DNA of 8,518 bases from an uncultured Bacillota bacterium (GCA_949297205.1 CASFSH010000014.1:1-8518); one strand, 5' to 3'. Shown: positions 1 through 6,339, numbered from the stretch's first letter. Made by a program: numbers and translations. Notes: generated by a model not told the origin, from the sequence alone.

Positions 1-1
1 G

Positions 2-1852
2 TATAATATTCCAGGTCTACCGGCAGTATATGCAGATGAAGATGAAGCTGAAACACTGGAAATAAAGTTAAGTGATATAAACACTAATGTGGAAGTTATA
101 TTAAAATACGGTATTATTGAAAAATGGGATATAATAACAAGAAGTGCAGTAATAATTAATTGCAATGATAAGGCGGTAAAAATCAGAAATGCTTCCAGTT
201 TGTGTCTTGACCTGCCTTATGGTGAATGGGACTGGATGCATTTTCACGGAAGACATTCTGCAGAACGTCGTACGGAGAGAACTCCTATCATTCATGGAAT
301 ACAGGAAAGTTCCAGTGTAAGAGGGGTTTCCAGCCATCATCAGAATCCTTCTGTAATTATTTGCAGTAAGGACTGCAGTGAAGATTACGGAAGCTGTATA
401 GGTGCTGTTTTAATGTACAGCGGCAGCTTTAAAACAAAAATCGAACTTGATCAGATGAATATGACAAGACTTGTAATGGGAATTAATAATGAAAACTTTG
501 AATGGATTCTTGAAAATGGTGAAGAATTCTATACCCCTGAAGCAATTCTTTCATATAGCGGGGAAGGACTTTCAAAATTATCGCATAATTTTCATAAAAT
601 TATACGAAATAATGTGTGTCGTGGAAAATATAAGCTTACAGAACGTCCTGTACTTATTAATAACTGGGAAGCAACATATTTTGATTTTAACTCCGATAAG
701 CTTTATGATATTGCAAAAACTGCTTCTCAGCTTGGAATTGACATGCTTGTAATGGATGACGGCTGGTTCGGGAACAGAGAGAGTGACACATCGGGATTGG
801 GTGACTGGACAGTTAACGAAAATAAGCTGCAGGGTTCTCTTTCTGAACTTACATCAAGGATAACTTCTCTCGGAATGAAATTCGGTATATGGTTTGAACC
901 GGAAATGATATCTGAAGACAGTGCATTATATCGTACCCATCCTGAATGGACTATTAAAATACCCGGAAGAAATCCCGTTCGCAGCAGATGTCAGCTTGTA
1001 CTTGATATGACGCGTAAGGACGTAAGAGAATATTTATACCGCTCAATAAGTAATATTTTAAACAGTGCGGACATATCATATGTTAAATGGGACATGAACA
1101 GAAGTATATGTAATTTGTTTTCTGCAGAAATTCCGCCTGAAAGAATGGGCGAAATGCAGCATAGATATGTATTGGGACTTTATGAATTATTGGAACGTTT
1201 GACAACCGATTTTCCTGATGTATTATTTGAAGGATGTTCAGGAGGCGGAGGACGATTTGATGCAGGAATGCTATATTATTGTCCTCAAATATGGTGCAGT
1301 GATAATACGGATGCATATGAGAGAACAATAATACAATACGGTACTTCATTTTTCTATCCAGTATCAACTGTAGGCTCTCATGTTTCCGCAGTACCAAACC
1401 ATCAGACCGGCAGAATAACACCTCTTGAAACAAGAGCGGTTGTTGCCATGGCAGGAAGTTTCGGATATGAGCTTGATCTGAACAGTCTTACTGAAAATGA
1501 AAGGGAAGAAGTAAAAGAGCATGTAAAAGAATTTAAAGAAAACAGAAACCTGATTCATAACGGAGATTATTACCGTCTAAGCAATCCTTTGAATGATGAG
1601 TATGCTGCATGGGAATTTGCCGCAGAAGATAATTCGCAAGTTCTTGTTTATGGAGTTGTTTTCCGTTCAAAGCCAAACAGTCTGAGATTTTTAATTAAAT
1701 TGAAAGGTTTGATTGGTGATGCACATTATGTATTGGAAAATGACGAAAAAATATATACAGGTAACGCTCTTATGGAAGGCGGTATTCTCATTCCTCGTAC
1801 ATCAGGAGATTATTGTGCTTTCAGGTTCCATTTTACAAAAATAGATAAATAA
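2..1852 (+). CDS. Alpha-galactosidase, glycoside hydrolase family 36 (5' end outside window)
   Basis: Hydrolyses terminal alpha-1,6-linked galactose from sugars such as melibiose and raffinose, probably in the cytosol. The frame is open to the left edge, beginning YNIPGLPAVYADEDEAETLE, which is typical of the GH36 N-terminal beta-sandwich. An internal GTG at 89 is therefore not the real start. About 616 residues are visible; family members are about 720-740, so roughly 110-120 are missing. Numbering from base 2: the MDDGWFG substrate loop starts at residue 251, and KWDMNR holds the expected nucleophile D364. GCSGGGGRFD follows. In WCSDNTDA, D434 is the expected acid/base; the 70-residue spacing matches what is known for the family. 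The C-terminal beta domain is complete and the stop is TAA. No signal peptide can be judged because the N-terminus is absent. It converges on noc. Substrate preference among alpha-galactosides is inferred from family only. Confidence 0.95.
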   Translation, partial: YNIPGLPAVYADEDEAETLEIKLSDINTNVEVILKYGIIEKWDIITRSAVIINCNDKAVKIRNASSLCLDLPYGEWDWMHFHGRHSAERRTERTPIIHGIQESSSVRGVSSHHQNPSVIICSKDCSEDYGSCIGAVLMYSGSFKTKIELDQMNMTRLVMGINNENFEWILENGEEFYTPEAILSYSGEGLSKLSHNFHKIIRNNVCRGKYKLTERPVLINNWEATYFDFNSDKLYDIAKTASQLGIDMLVMDDGWFGNRESDTSGLGDWTVNENKLQGSLSELTSRITSLGMKFGIWFEPEMISEDSALYRTHPEWTIKIPGRNPVRSRCQLVLDMTRKDVREYLYRSISNILNSADISYVKWDMNRSICNLFSAEIPPERMGEMQHRYVLGLYELLERLTTDFPDVLFEGCSGGGGRFDAGMLYYCPQIWCSDNTDAYERTIIQYGTSFFYPVSTVGSHVSAVPNHQTGRITPLETRAVVAMAGSFGYELDLNSLTENEREEVKEHVKEFKENRNLIHNGDYYRLSNPLNDEYAAWEFAAEDNSQVLVYGVVFRSKPNSLRFLIKLKGLIGDAHYVLENDEKIYTGNALMEGGILIPRTSGDYCAFRFHFTKIDK

Positions 1853-1863
1853 AATACAGAATA

Positions 1864-1903
1864 AAAAAACAAGAATTTTGCTTTTGCAAAGTTCTTGTTT
1901 TTT
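1864..1903. terminator. Bidirectional intrinsic terminator between alpha-galactosidase and noc
   Basis: Two 18-nt arms (1864-1881 and 1886-1903) flank a TTTT loop. They pair throughout, with one T/G position at 1876/1891. The outer part is a 6-base A run on the left and a 6-base T run on the right, so RNA made from either strand ends its hairpin in a U tract. It starts 12 bp after the alpha-galactosidase stop and ends 10 bp before the noc stop, serving both convergent genes. Confidence 0.9.
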
Positions 1904-1912
1904 CAGGAAGAT

Positions 1913-2713
1913 TTATTTAACGACTTTTATGATGTATTCAATTCCCCAGTCAAAATTATTTTGTTCCATATTTGCGTTTATACCGTTTTCTTTCATTAAA
2001 TCAACGGCATGCTTTACGGTATTTGTAAATAGACGCATATCTCTTATTCCGGACATTTTTACTTTTTGGTGTTTTTCGACTTTTTCTTTAAGCATACTGG
2101 CAACCAATTCTTCGCTTTGCCTGACATTTAGGTTGTTGTCACAGATTATTCTGACTGCTTCAAGCTGTTTATCGCTATCAAGATTTAAAAGAGTTCTTGC
2201 GTGACGTTCGGTAAGAGAATATTCCCGTATAATTTTTTTAACTATGGGAGAGAGTTTTAGTAAACGGATTTTGTTTGCAATATTCGATTGGCTTTTCCCA
2301 AGTTTTTTTGCTATATCATCCTGCGTCATTCCCTGATCATTAATAAGACGTTGATATCCTTCGGCAATTTCAAAAAAAGAAAGGTCTTCCCGTTGCAGAT
2401 TTTCAAGCAGTGCCAATATTGCGGATTTATCGTTATCTGCATTCATTATAATTGCGGGAATGGTATGTAGCCCTGCCAGTTGAGTTGCCCTTAGTCTTCG
2501 TTCTCCGGAAATTAATTCATATCCGCATCTTACTTTTCTGATCGTAATCGGTTGAAGAACGCCGTATTCCTTTATGGAATCGGATAATTCTTTCAATGAA
2601 GATGTTTCAAAGATTTTCCTGGGCTGATTTGGATTTGGCTTTATATATGATATGGGAATATCATATACATGGTATTTTTTTCGTGTATTTTTTAACACTT
2701 CTAACATAATCAT
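1913..2713 (-). CDS. noc: Nucleoid occlusion protein Noc (ParB/Spo0J family CTPase)
   Basis: Predicted DNA-binding CTP switch protein that coats chromosomal sites and keeps the division septum off the nucleoid. 266 aa. ParB CTP-binding motifs are QPI (54-56), GERRLRA (70-76) and ENLQRED (104-110); a helix-turn-helix covers about 129-153; a C-terminal dimerisation region runs from about 205. The residues that separate Noc from ParB site choice align with a constant offset of 31 to Caulobacter ParB 173/179/184/201. Here they are Q142, K148, K153 and R170: Q, K and R are Noc-type, while K153 is less diagnostic. The TERHAR segment and C-terminal region also look like Bacillus Noc. It lies next to rsmG, as noc usually does, with no parA beside it. 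The first ATG is favoured because AAAGGA lies 6 nt upstream; the next ATG, two codons on, is too far. The N-terminus before the ParB core is short. A plain ParB remains possible. Confidence 0.86.
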   Translation of the reverse strand: MIMLEVLKNTRKKYHVYDIPISYIKPNPNQPRKIFETSSLKELSDSIKEYGVLQPITIRKVRCGYELISGERRLRATQLAGLHTIPAIIMNADNDKSAILALLENLQREDLSFFEIAEGYQRLINDQGMTQDDIAKKLGKSQSNIANKIRLLKLSPIVKKIIREYSLTERHARTLLNLDSDKQLEAVRIICDNNLNVRQSEELVASMLKEKVEKHQKVKMSGIRDMRLFTNTVKHAVDLMKENGINANMEQNNFDWGIEYIIKVVK

Positions 2714-2718
2714 ACTCT

Positions 2719-2873
2719 ATCCTTTCTTTGATTCAACAGATACGGAGGAATTTGTTATGTAAATCCCTCCGTCTGTTGCTCGGTGTGGTGGAAGGTATAA
2801 GACTTAATGAAAGGATGCCGATAAATATGAAGTTTGAGTGTTTCATATAAATATCAGCCACATTCGCCTTACA
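2719..2873 (-). promoter_or_regulatory. Structured noc 5' leader with possible Shine-Dalgarno-sequestering switch
   Basis: Read on the minus strand from the predicted start near 2873. P1 pairs UGUAAGG (2873-2867) with CCUUUCA (2814-2808), with one U-U mismatch. P2 pairs GCUGAUA (2858-2852) with UAUCGGC (2823-2817). P3 pairs AUAUGAA (2848-2842) with UUCAUAU (2831-2825) around a 10-nt loop. An unpaired C/A-rich linker leads to a second hairpin (2777-2735). AUCCUUUC (2816-2809) is a perfect 8-nt complement of GAAAGGAU (2726-2719), which contains the noc ribosome binding site, and it overlaps the P1 3' strand. The two pairings exclude each other, as in a translational riboswitch or protein-controlled leader. 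P1 is weak (4+2 bp). I do not recognise a known riboswitch class. The pairings are seen; the switching is inferred. Confidence 0.5.
2735..2777 (-). promoter_or_regulatory. Strong hairpin just upstream of the noc ribosome binding site
   Basis: On the minus strand AACAGA pairs with UCUGUU, then after a 2-nt UA bulge CGGAGG pairs with CCUCCG and GAUUU with AAAUU, around a 7-nt loop ACAUAAC: 17 bp in all. The G-U pair forms only in minus-strand RNA and would be an A-C mismatch in plus-strand RNA, supporting transcription toward noc. No U tract follows, so it is not an intrinsic terminator. It ends 8 nt before the GAAAGGAU segment of the ribosome binding site. Confidence 0.7.
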
Positions 2874-2879
2874 GATATG

Positions 2880-2890
2880 ATTATACCATA
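2880..2890 (-). promoter_or_regulatory. Extended -10 promoter for noc
   Basis: The minus strand reads TATGGTATAAT: a perfect TATAAT (2885-2880) with an upstream TGn extension. No good -35 hexamer is present at 16-18 bp, which an extended -10 can tolerate. The start would fall near 2873, the first base of the leader's basal stem. It would give noc its own transcript apart from rsmG. Confidence 0.6.
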
Positions 2891-2903
2891 TTTTTACAAA
2901 AAG

Positions 2904-2927
2904 GGAAGAAAAACCGTTCGACAGTTT
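2904..2927 (-). terminator. Probable intrinsic terminator of rsmG
   Basis: Minus-strand RNA reads AAACUGU, loop CGA, ACGGUUU (7 bp including one U-G), running into a U-rich stretch (UUUUUCUU). It begins 9 bp past the rsmG stop and lies upstream of the noc promoter. The stem is short, so some read-through into noc is likely. Confidence 0.5.
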
Positions 2928-2936
2928 ATGATAATG

Positions 2937-3674
2937 TTATTTCTTTTTTTTGATTTGTTTTATATTATAACAAGAGTCGATAGGATTTTTTGTCACAATA
3001 CCTGCTTTTCTGGGATATTGAATCGGAGTATGTCTTACTTTTTTTATGATAATTATTTTGTGGTTAAGGTCTGTATTGGGAATATGTATATTTTTTACTT
3101 CAGTTACTTCTCCTCCGAGAATATGTATGGCGCGGTGTGCATCTTTAAGCTCCTCGTCGGCAAGCGGGCCTTTTAATGCAAGAAAATAACCGCCTGTTTT
3201 TAAAAAAGGAATACATAATTCCGACAAAACTGTCATATTTGCAACAGCTCGTGACACAGCTGTATCGAATTTTTCACGCATTTGGCGGGCATAATCCTCA
3301 GCACGTCCATGCACAGTTTGTACACCGTCAATTTTCAAATCCGAAATAACTTCATTTAAAAAATTAATTCTTTTGTTAAGAGAATCGAGAAGGGTGAGAT
3401 TTAAGTCAGGCTTTGCTATTTTTAAAACAAGGCCGGGAAATCCCGCACCGCAGCCAACATCAATTATTTTCCCCTGTACAAATCCGGTTGTTATTGCACT
3501 CATACTGTCAAGAAAATGTTTTGTCGCTATAGAGTCTTTATCGGTAATTGCGGTGAGGTTAATTTTTTTGTTCCATTCAACCAGTAATTCCGCATATGTG
3601 CAGAGAGCATCTATTTGTCTGTCATTTAATTCGATGCCTAATTCATCACTTCCGTTTTTTAGCAGTTCAATCAT
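2937..3674 (-). CDS. rsmG: 16S rRNA (guanine527-N7)-methyltransferase RsmG (GidB)
   Basis: Transfers a methyl group from S-adenosylmethionine to N7 of G527 in the 530 loop of 16S rRNA; loss of the enzyme gives low-level streptomycin resistance in several bacteria. 245 aa, a full-length class I (Rossmann) methyltransferase. The NKKINLTAITD N-terminal signature is at 35-45 and KHFLDS at 52-57. SAM motif I, DVGCGAGFPG, is at 72-81; D97 in LLDSLNKR is the likely ribose-binding acid; SRAVA is at 141-145. The family's C-terminal YPRKAG is followed by a tail of about 20 residues ending KQIKKKK, slightly longer than usual. The ATG has GGAGG 5 nt upstream. It precedes noc on the same strand, the common Bacillota order, but holB lies divergently upstream where mnmG would often be. 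Confidence 0.97.
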   Translation of the reverse strand: MIELLKNGSDELGIELNDRQIDALCTYAELLVEWNKKINLTAITDKDSIATKHFLDSMSAITTGFVQGKIIDVGCGAGFPGLVLKIAKPDLNLTLLDSLNKRINFLNEVISDLKIDGVQTVHGRAEDYARQMREKFDTAVSRAVANMTVLSELCIPFLKTGGYFLALKGPLADEELKDAHRAIHILGGEVTEVKNIHIPNTDLNHKIIIIKKVRHTPIQYPRKAGIVTKNPIDSCYNIKQIKKKK

Positions 3675-3711
3675 AATATCCTCCGTTCATATCTAAACAC
3701 ATTATAATGAT

Positions 3712-3740
3712 ATTATATAATAAATATTAAATTTACGCAA
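3712..3740 (-). promoter_or_regulatory. rsmG promoter
   Basis: On the minus strand TTGCGT (3740-3735), a 17-bp spacer, and TATAAT (3717-3712) form a good sigma-A promoter. The start is expected near 3705, about 30 nt before the ATG. A second TATAAT lies at 3706-3701 but lacks a matching -35. Confidence 0.65.
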
Positions 3741-3746
3741 TAAGAC

Positions 3747-3775
3747 TTGAAAAAAAAAGTTAAATGTATTAAAAT
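3747..3775 (+). promoter_or_regulatory. holB promoter
   Basis: TTGAAA (3747-3752), a 17-bp spacer, and TAAAAT (3770-3775). The start is expected near 3782. Its -35 is 6 bp from the -35 of the divergent rsmG promoter, so the two promoters stand back to back and may compete for polymerase. Confidence 0.6.
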
Positions 3776-3810
3776 AATATAAATATTATTTACCGAAAGG
3801 AAATTTCATT

Positions 3811-4800
3811 ATGTATGGATATAATGTATTTCATGATGATATAATGAAAAACTTAATTTATAATGTTAAAAAAGGCGAACACAGACATGCTTATTTATTC
3901 ACCGGACCAAAAGGTGTAGGAAGACATCTGGCGGCAAAGTTATTTTCAGCAGCGCTATGCTGTACTTCGGAAAAAAGACAGCCATGCAATGAATGTCATG
4001 CCTGTATATGCACAAAAAACGATACAAATCCCGATATAGTGCATATAAAGCCTAAAGATAAAAAATCGGTTACGGTAGAACAAGCTCGAGAAATCGTCGC
4101 TGATGCCTATGTAAAACCTCTTGAATCTGCCAATAAAGTGTATATTATTGATGATGCATATGATTTGAATGAAGCAACGCAGAATTGTCTTTTAAAGATT
4201 CTTGAAGAACCGCCCGAATATGTTGTGTTTATAATTATTGCAGATAGTGAAGCACAATTATTGCAAACTGTACTGTCAAGGTGTACAACAATCCATTTTC
4301 CTACAGTCACTGACGATGTTATAAAAAAATATATCGAAGAGAACTATCCTGATTCATATGATAAAAGTGATCTGCTGATTTCTTTGTCAAACGGTATACC
4401 GGGAGAGGTTGATAAAATATTATCGGATCCTGATTATTATGACTTGAGAAGCGAAAGTTTTAAAAAATTAATTTCATTGATGTCAGAACATAAAATTTCA
4501 GCATACACAATTAGTGAATTCTTGGAGGATCATAAAGATGATGCCGAAAAAATTATAGATTTTTGGCAGAGTTTTTTAAGAGATATACTTATAATATCTG
4601 AGGGTGGAGATAAATTGATATGGAATAAAGATATGCAAGAAGAAATAAAAAAAATTGCATTTTCTATAAAGCCTGAATTTTGCGTTGTGGCTTTAGAACA
4701 AACAATTTTGGCAAAAACTATGTTGAGAAAATATGTAAATTTGCATAGTTTATCTCTTAATCTGTCATTTTCTATAAAAAAAAGATTATATAAGAAATAA
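3811..4800 (+). CDS. holB: DNA polymerase III delta' subunit (clamp loader)
   Basis: The delta' subunit is a structural member of the clamp loader that opens the beta sliding clamp and places it on primed DNA. 329 aa, usual for Bacillota HolB. Order: AAA+ N-terminal domain with HAYLFTGPKGVGRH (26-39), a four-cysteine zinc module (C50 or C51, C59, C62, C65) followed by NPDI, a Walker-B-like IIDDAYDL (112-119), NCLLKILEEPP (125-135), and the SRC arginine-finger motif (156-158). A helical C-terminal collar domain follows. The Walker A lysine is replaced by R38 and the usual DEA(D/H) is DDAY, so this copy probably does not hydrolyse ATP; delta' is often inactive, and the SRC that acts on a neighbour is kept. 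AAAGGA lies 9 nt before the ATG. It is alone on its transcript as far as can be seen; common companions such as tmk or a PSP1 protein are absent. Confidence 0.95.
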   Translation: MYGYNVFHDDIMKNLIYNVKKGEHRHAYLFTGPKGVGRHLAAKLFSAALCCTSEKRQPCNECHACICTKNDTNPDIVHIKPKDKKSVTVEQAREIVADAYVKPLESANKVYIIDDAYDLNEATQNCLLKILEEPPEYVVFIIIADSEAQLLQTVLSRCTTIHFPTVTDDVIKKYIEENYPDSYDKSDLLISLSNGIPGEVDKILSDPDYYDLRSESFKKLISLMSEHKISAYTISEFLEDHKDDAEKIIDFWQSFLRDILIISEGGDKLIWNKDMQEEIKKIAFSIKPEFCVVALEQTILAKTMLRKYVNLHSLSLNLSFSIKKRLYKK

Positions 4801-4818
4801 ATTTAAACATATTTTTTA

Positions 4819-4847
4819 TTGTAAAAAATTATATTTTATGGTATAAT
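4819..4847 (+). promoter_or_regulatory. Citrate synthase promoter
   Basis: TTGTAA (4819-4824), a 17-bp spacer, and TATAAT (4842-4847), with TGG directly before the -10 giving an extended element. The start is expected near 4854, about 79 nt before the ATG. It starts 18 bp past the holB stop; I see no terminator between them. Confidence 0.7.
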
Positions 4848-4858
4848 TATATTTATAC

Positions 4859-4896
4859 AAGTTGTGGTTGTGTTTTGTAATTACAACTCACAATTT
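4859..4896 (+). repeat. Inverted repeat in the citrate synthase 5' UTR (operator or RNA hairpin)
   Basis: TTGTGGTTGT (4862-4871) pairs with ACAACTCACAA (4883-4893), leaving one bulged T at 4888; the stem extends outward by a G-U and two A-T pairs. GTTGTG occurs twice in tandem at 4861-4872. It begins about 5 nt after the predicted start of transcription, a position suited to a repressor operator or a 5' RNA structure. The four T's after the right arm are too few for a confident attenuator. Confidence 0.5.
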
Positions 4897-4932
4897 TACC
4901 GATATATGTTTTAATGGAAAGGATTTTCAGAT

Positions 4933-6294
4933 ATGCATAGCAATAAATTTACTGAATTAACCCCTATAATAAATAAGTTAAGCGAAAAATGCACACAAAA
5001 CGGAGTAATAAATCCGGATTTGTATAATATTTATGATGTAAAAAGGGGATTAAGAGATAGACAGGGAAAAGGTGTATTGACTGGTTTAACCGAGATTGGA
5101 GAAGTTAAATCCTATACAATTGATGATGGTGAAATGATACCGTGTGAAGGAAAATTGTATTATCATGGAATTGATATAGAGAAGTTAGTAAGCGGATTTT
5201 TGAAGGATGACAGATTTGGATTTGAAGAAACTACATATCTTTTACTTTTTGGAGAATTGCCTACAAAATCTCAGCTGGAAGAATTTTGTTCTGTTTTATC
5301 TGAGTACAGATCATTGCCAACCAGCTTTGTACGTGATATTATAATGAAAGCTCCTTCTCAGGATATGATGAATACGCTTGCACGAAGTGTTCTTACAATG
5401 TATTCTTATGATGAAAATCCTGATGATACGTCTGTCGAAAATGTATTGAGACAATGTCTGCAAATGATTTCTATATTCCCGCTTCTTTCTGTTTATGGGT
5501 ATCAGGCATGTAAACATTATTTGTATGGAGAAAGTTTATTTATTCATACGCCTCCAAAAGAATTATCTATTGCAGAAACAATACTTTACACACTGCGGCC
5601 TAATAAAAAATATACTCCCCTTGAAGCTAAAATACTTGATATTTCATTGGTGGTTCATGCTGAACATGGCGGCGGTAATAATTCTACATTTACAACTCAT
5701 GTTGTTTCTTCTTCGGGAACAGATACTTATTCTACAATTGCAGCATCTCTTGGATCACTGAAAGGCCCCCGTCACGGAGGAGCAAATAAAAAAGTTGTTG
5801 AAATGTTTAATGATATGAAACAAAAAGTAAAAGATTGGACAGATGAGGAAGAAATAAAGGAGTATTTACAAGGAATACTTGATAAAAGAGAATTTGATAA
5901 AAGCGGTCTGATTTATGGGATAGGCCATGCTGTTTATACAATATCCGATCCGCGTACAAATATTTTGAAAAAACTTATCAGACCTCTTGCAGAAGAAAAG
6001 GGAAGAACGGATGAACTTGTATTATATGAAAATGTTGAAAAACTTGCGCCGGCATTATTAAGCAGTAAAAGAAATCGTGCTGTGAGTGCAAATGTGGATT
6101 TTTACAGCGGTTTTATTTATAATATGCTTGATCTTCCTTTAGAATTATATACTCCTATCTTTGCTATTGCAAGAATTTCCGGATGGAGTGCGCATAGAAT
6201 AGAAGATATTTTAAATACAGGAAAAATTATTCGGCCCGCATATAAAAATGTCGCAAAACATAGGGAATATGTTGATATGGAAAACAGAATGTAA
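4933..6294 (+). CDS. gltA: Citrate synthase (Si-type)
   Basis: Condenses oxaloacetate and acetyl-CoA to citrate, in the cytosol. In an anaerobe this would usually feed the 2-oxoglutarate and glutamate branch. 453 aa, a little longer than the ~370-430 aa enzymes of many bacteria, with an N-terminal helical extension of about 50 residues as in clostridial members. The catalytic triad is present: H281 in GPRHGGAN, H332 in GIGHAVY and D389 in NVDFYSG. HAEHGGGNNSTF upstream is the conserved family segment, and SDPR follows the second histidine. AAAGGA lies 9 nt before the ATG. The gene ends with tandem TAA TAA stops, 14 bp from the stop of the convergent HD gene. It is monocistronic as far as visible; no aconitase or isocitrate dehydrogenase adjoins it. 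A 2-methylcitrate synthase activity cannot be excluded from sequence, but no prp genes are nearby. Confidence 0.95.
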   Translation: MHSNKFTELTPIINKLSEKCTQNGVINPDLYNIYDVKRGLRDRQGKGVLTGLTEIGEVKSYTIDDGEMIPCEGKLYYHGIDIEKLVSGFLKDDRFGFEETTYLLLFGELPTKSQLEEFCSVLSEYRSLPTSFVRDIIMKAPSQDMMNTLARSVLTMYSYDENPDDTSVENVLRQCLQMISIFPLLSVYGYQACKHYLYGESLFIHTPPKELSIAETILYTLRPNKKYTPLEAKILDISLVVHAEHGGGNNSTFTTHVVSSSGTDTYSTIAASLGSLKGPRHGGANKKVVEMFNDMKQKVKDWTDEEEIKEYLQGILDKREFDKSGLIYGIGHAVYTISDPRTNILKKLIRPLAEEKGRTDELVLYENVEKLAPALLSSKRNRAVSANVDFYSGFIYNMLDLPLELYTPIFAIARISGWSAHRIEDILNTGKIIRPAYKNVAKHREYVDMENRM

Positions 6295-6300
6295 TAACCA

Positions 6301-6339
6301 AAAAATTATTATAAAACCTGCTGATTGTTTATAATCAGC
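6301..6339 (-). terminator. Possible terminator of the kinase-HD operon
   Basis: On the minus strand GCUGAUU, loop AUAAAC, AAUCAGC forms a perfect 7-bp stem inside the last codons of the HD gene. It is followed after AGG by a T-rich run (TTTTATAATAATTTTTT). The 3-nt gap and interrupted T tract make it weak. On the plus strand no T tract follows, so it does not clearly serve citrate synthase. Confidence 0.35.

Noticed and set aside
89..91. GTG as start of the alpha-galactosidase, implying a short variant
   Set aside because: The frame stays open to the left edge, and residues before it (GLPAVYADEDEAETLE) match GH36, so the gene is simply cut by the window.
1083..1433. 116-codon open frame on the strand opposite the alpha-galactosidase
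   Set aside because: It overlaps the conserved catalytic core of GH36, has no family-like sequence, and has no independent promoter or ribosome binding evidence.
2741..2762. Plus-strand GGAGG followed by ATGTAA, looking like a ribosome binding site with a start-stop minigene
   Set aside because: It lies within the minus-strand hairpin, no plus-strand promoter is evident, and the hairpin explains the GGAGG.
2839..2845. parS half site TGTTTCA in the noc leader
   Set aside because: Only 10 of 16 bases of the full palindrome fit. A 7-base half site in AT-rich DNA is weak evidence, and it is part of the P3 hairpin and its loop.
2778..2890. Plus-strand small RNA such as 6S RNA, suggested by GGTATAA/TTATACC complementarity
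   Set aside because: No known RNA family consensus was recognised, no good plus-strand promoter is present, and the wobble positions favour the minus strand. The TTATACC belongs to the noc -10 element.
3428..3441. Noc-binding-site-like half site: minus strand ATTTCCCGG matches 9 of 14 bases of ATTTCCCGGGAAAT
   Set aside because: The second half does not match, and the bases encode the conserved GFPG of RsmG motif I, which explains them.
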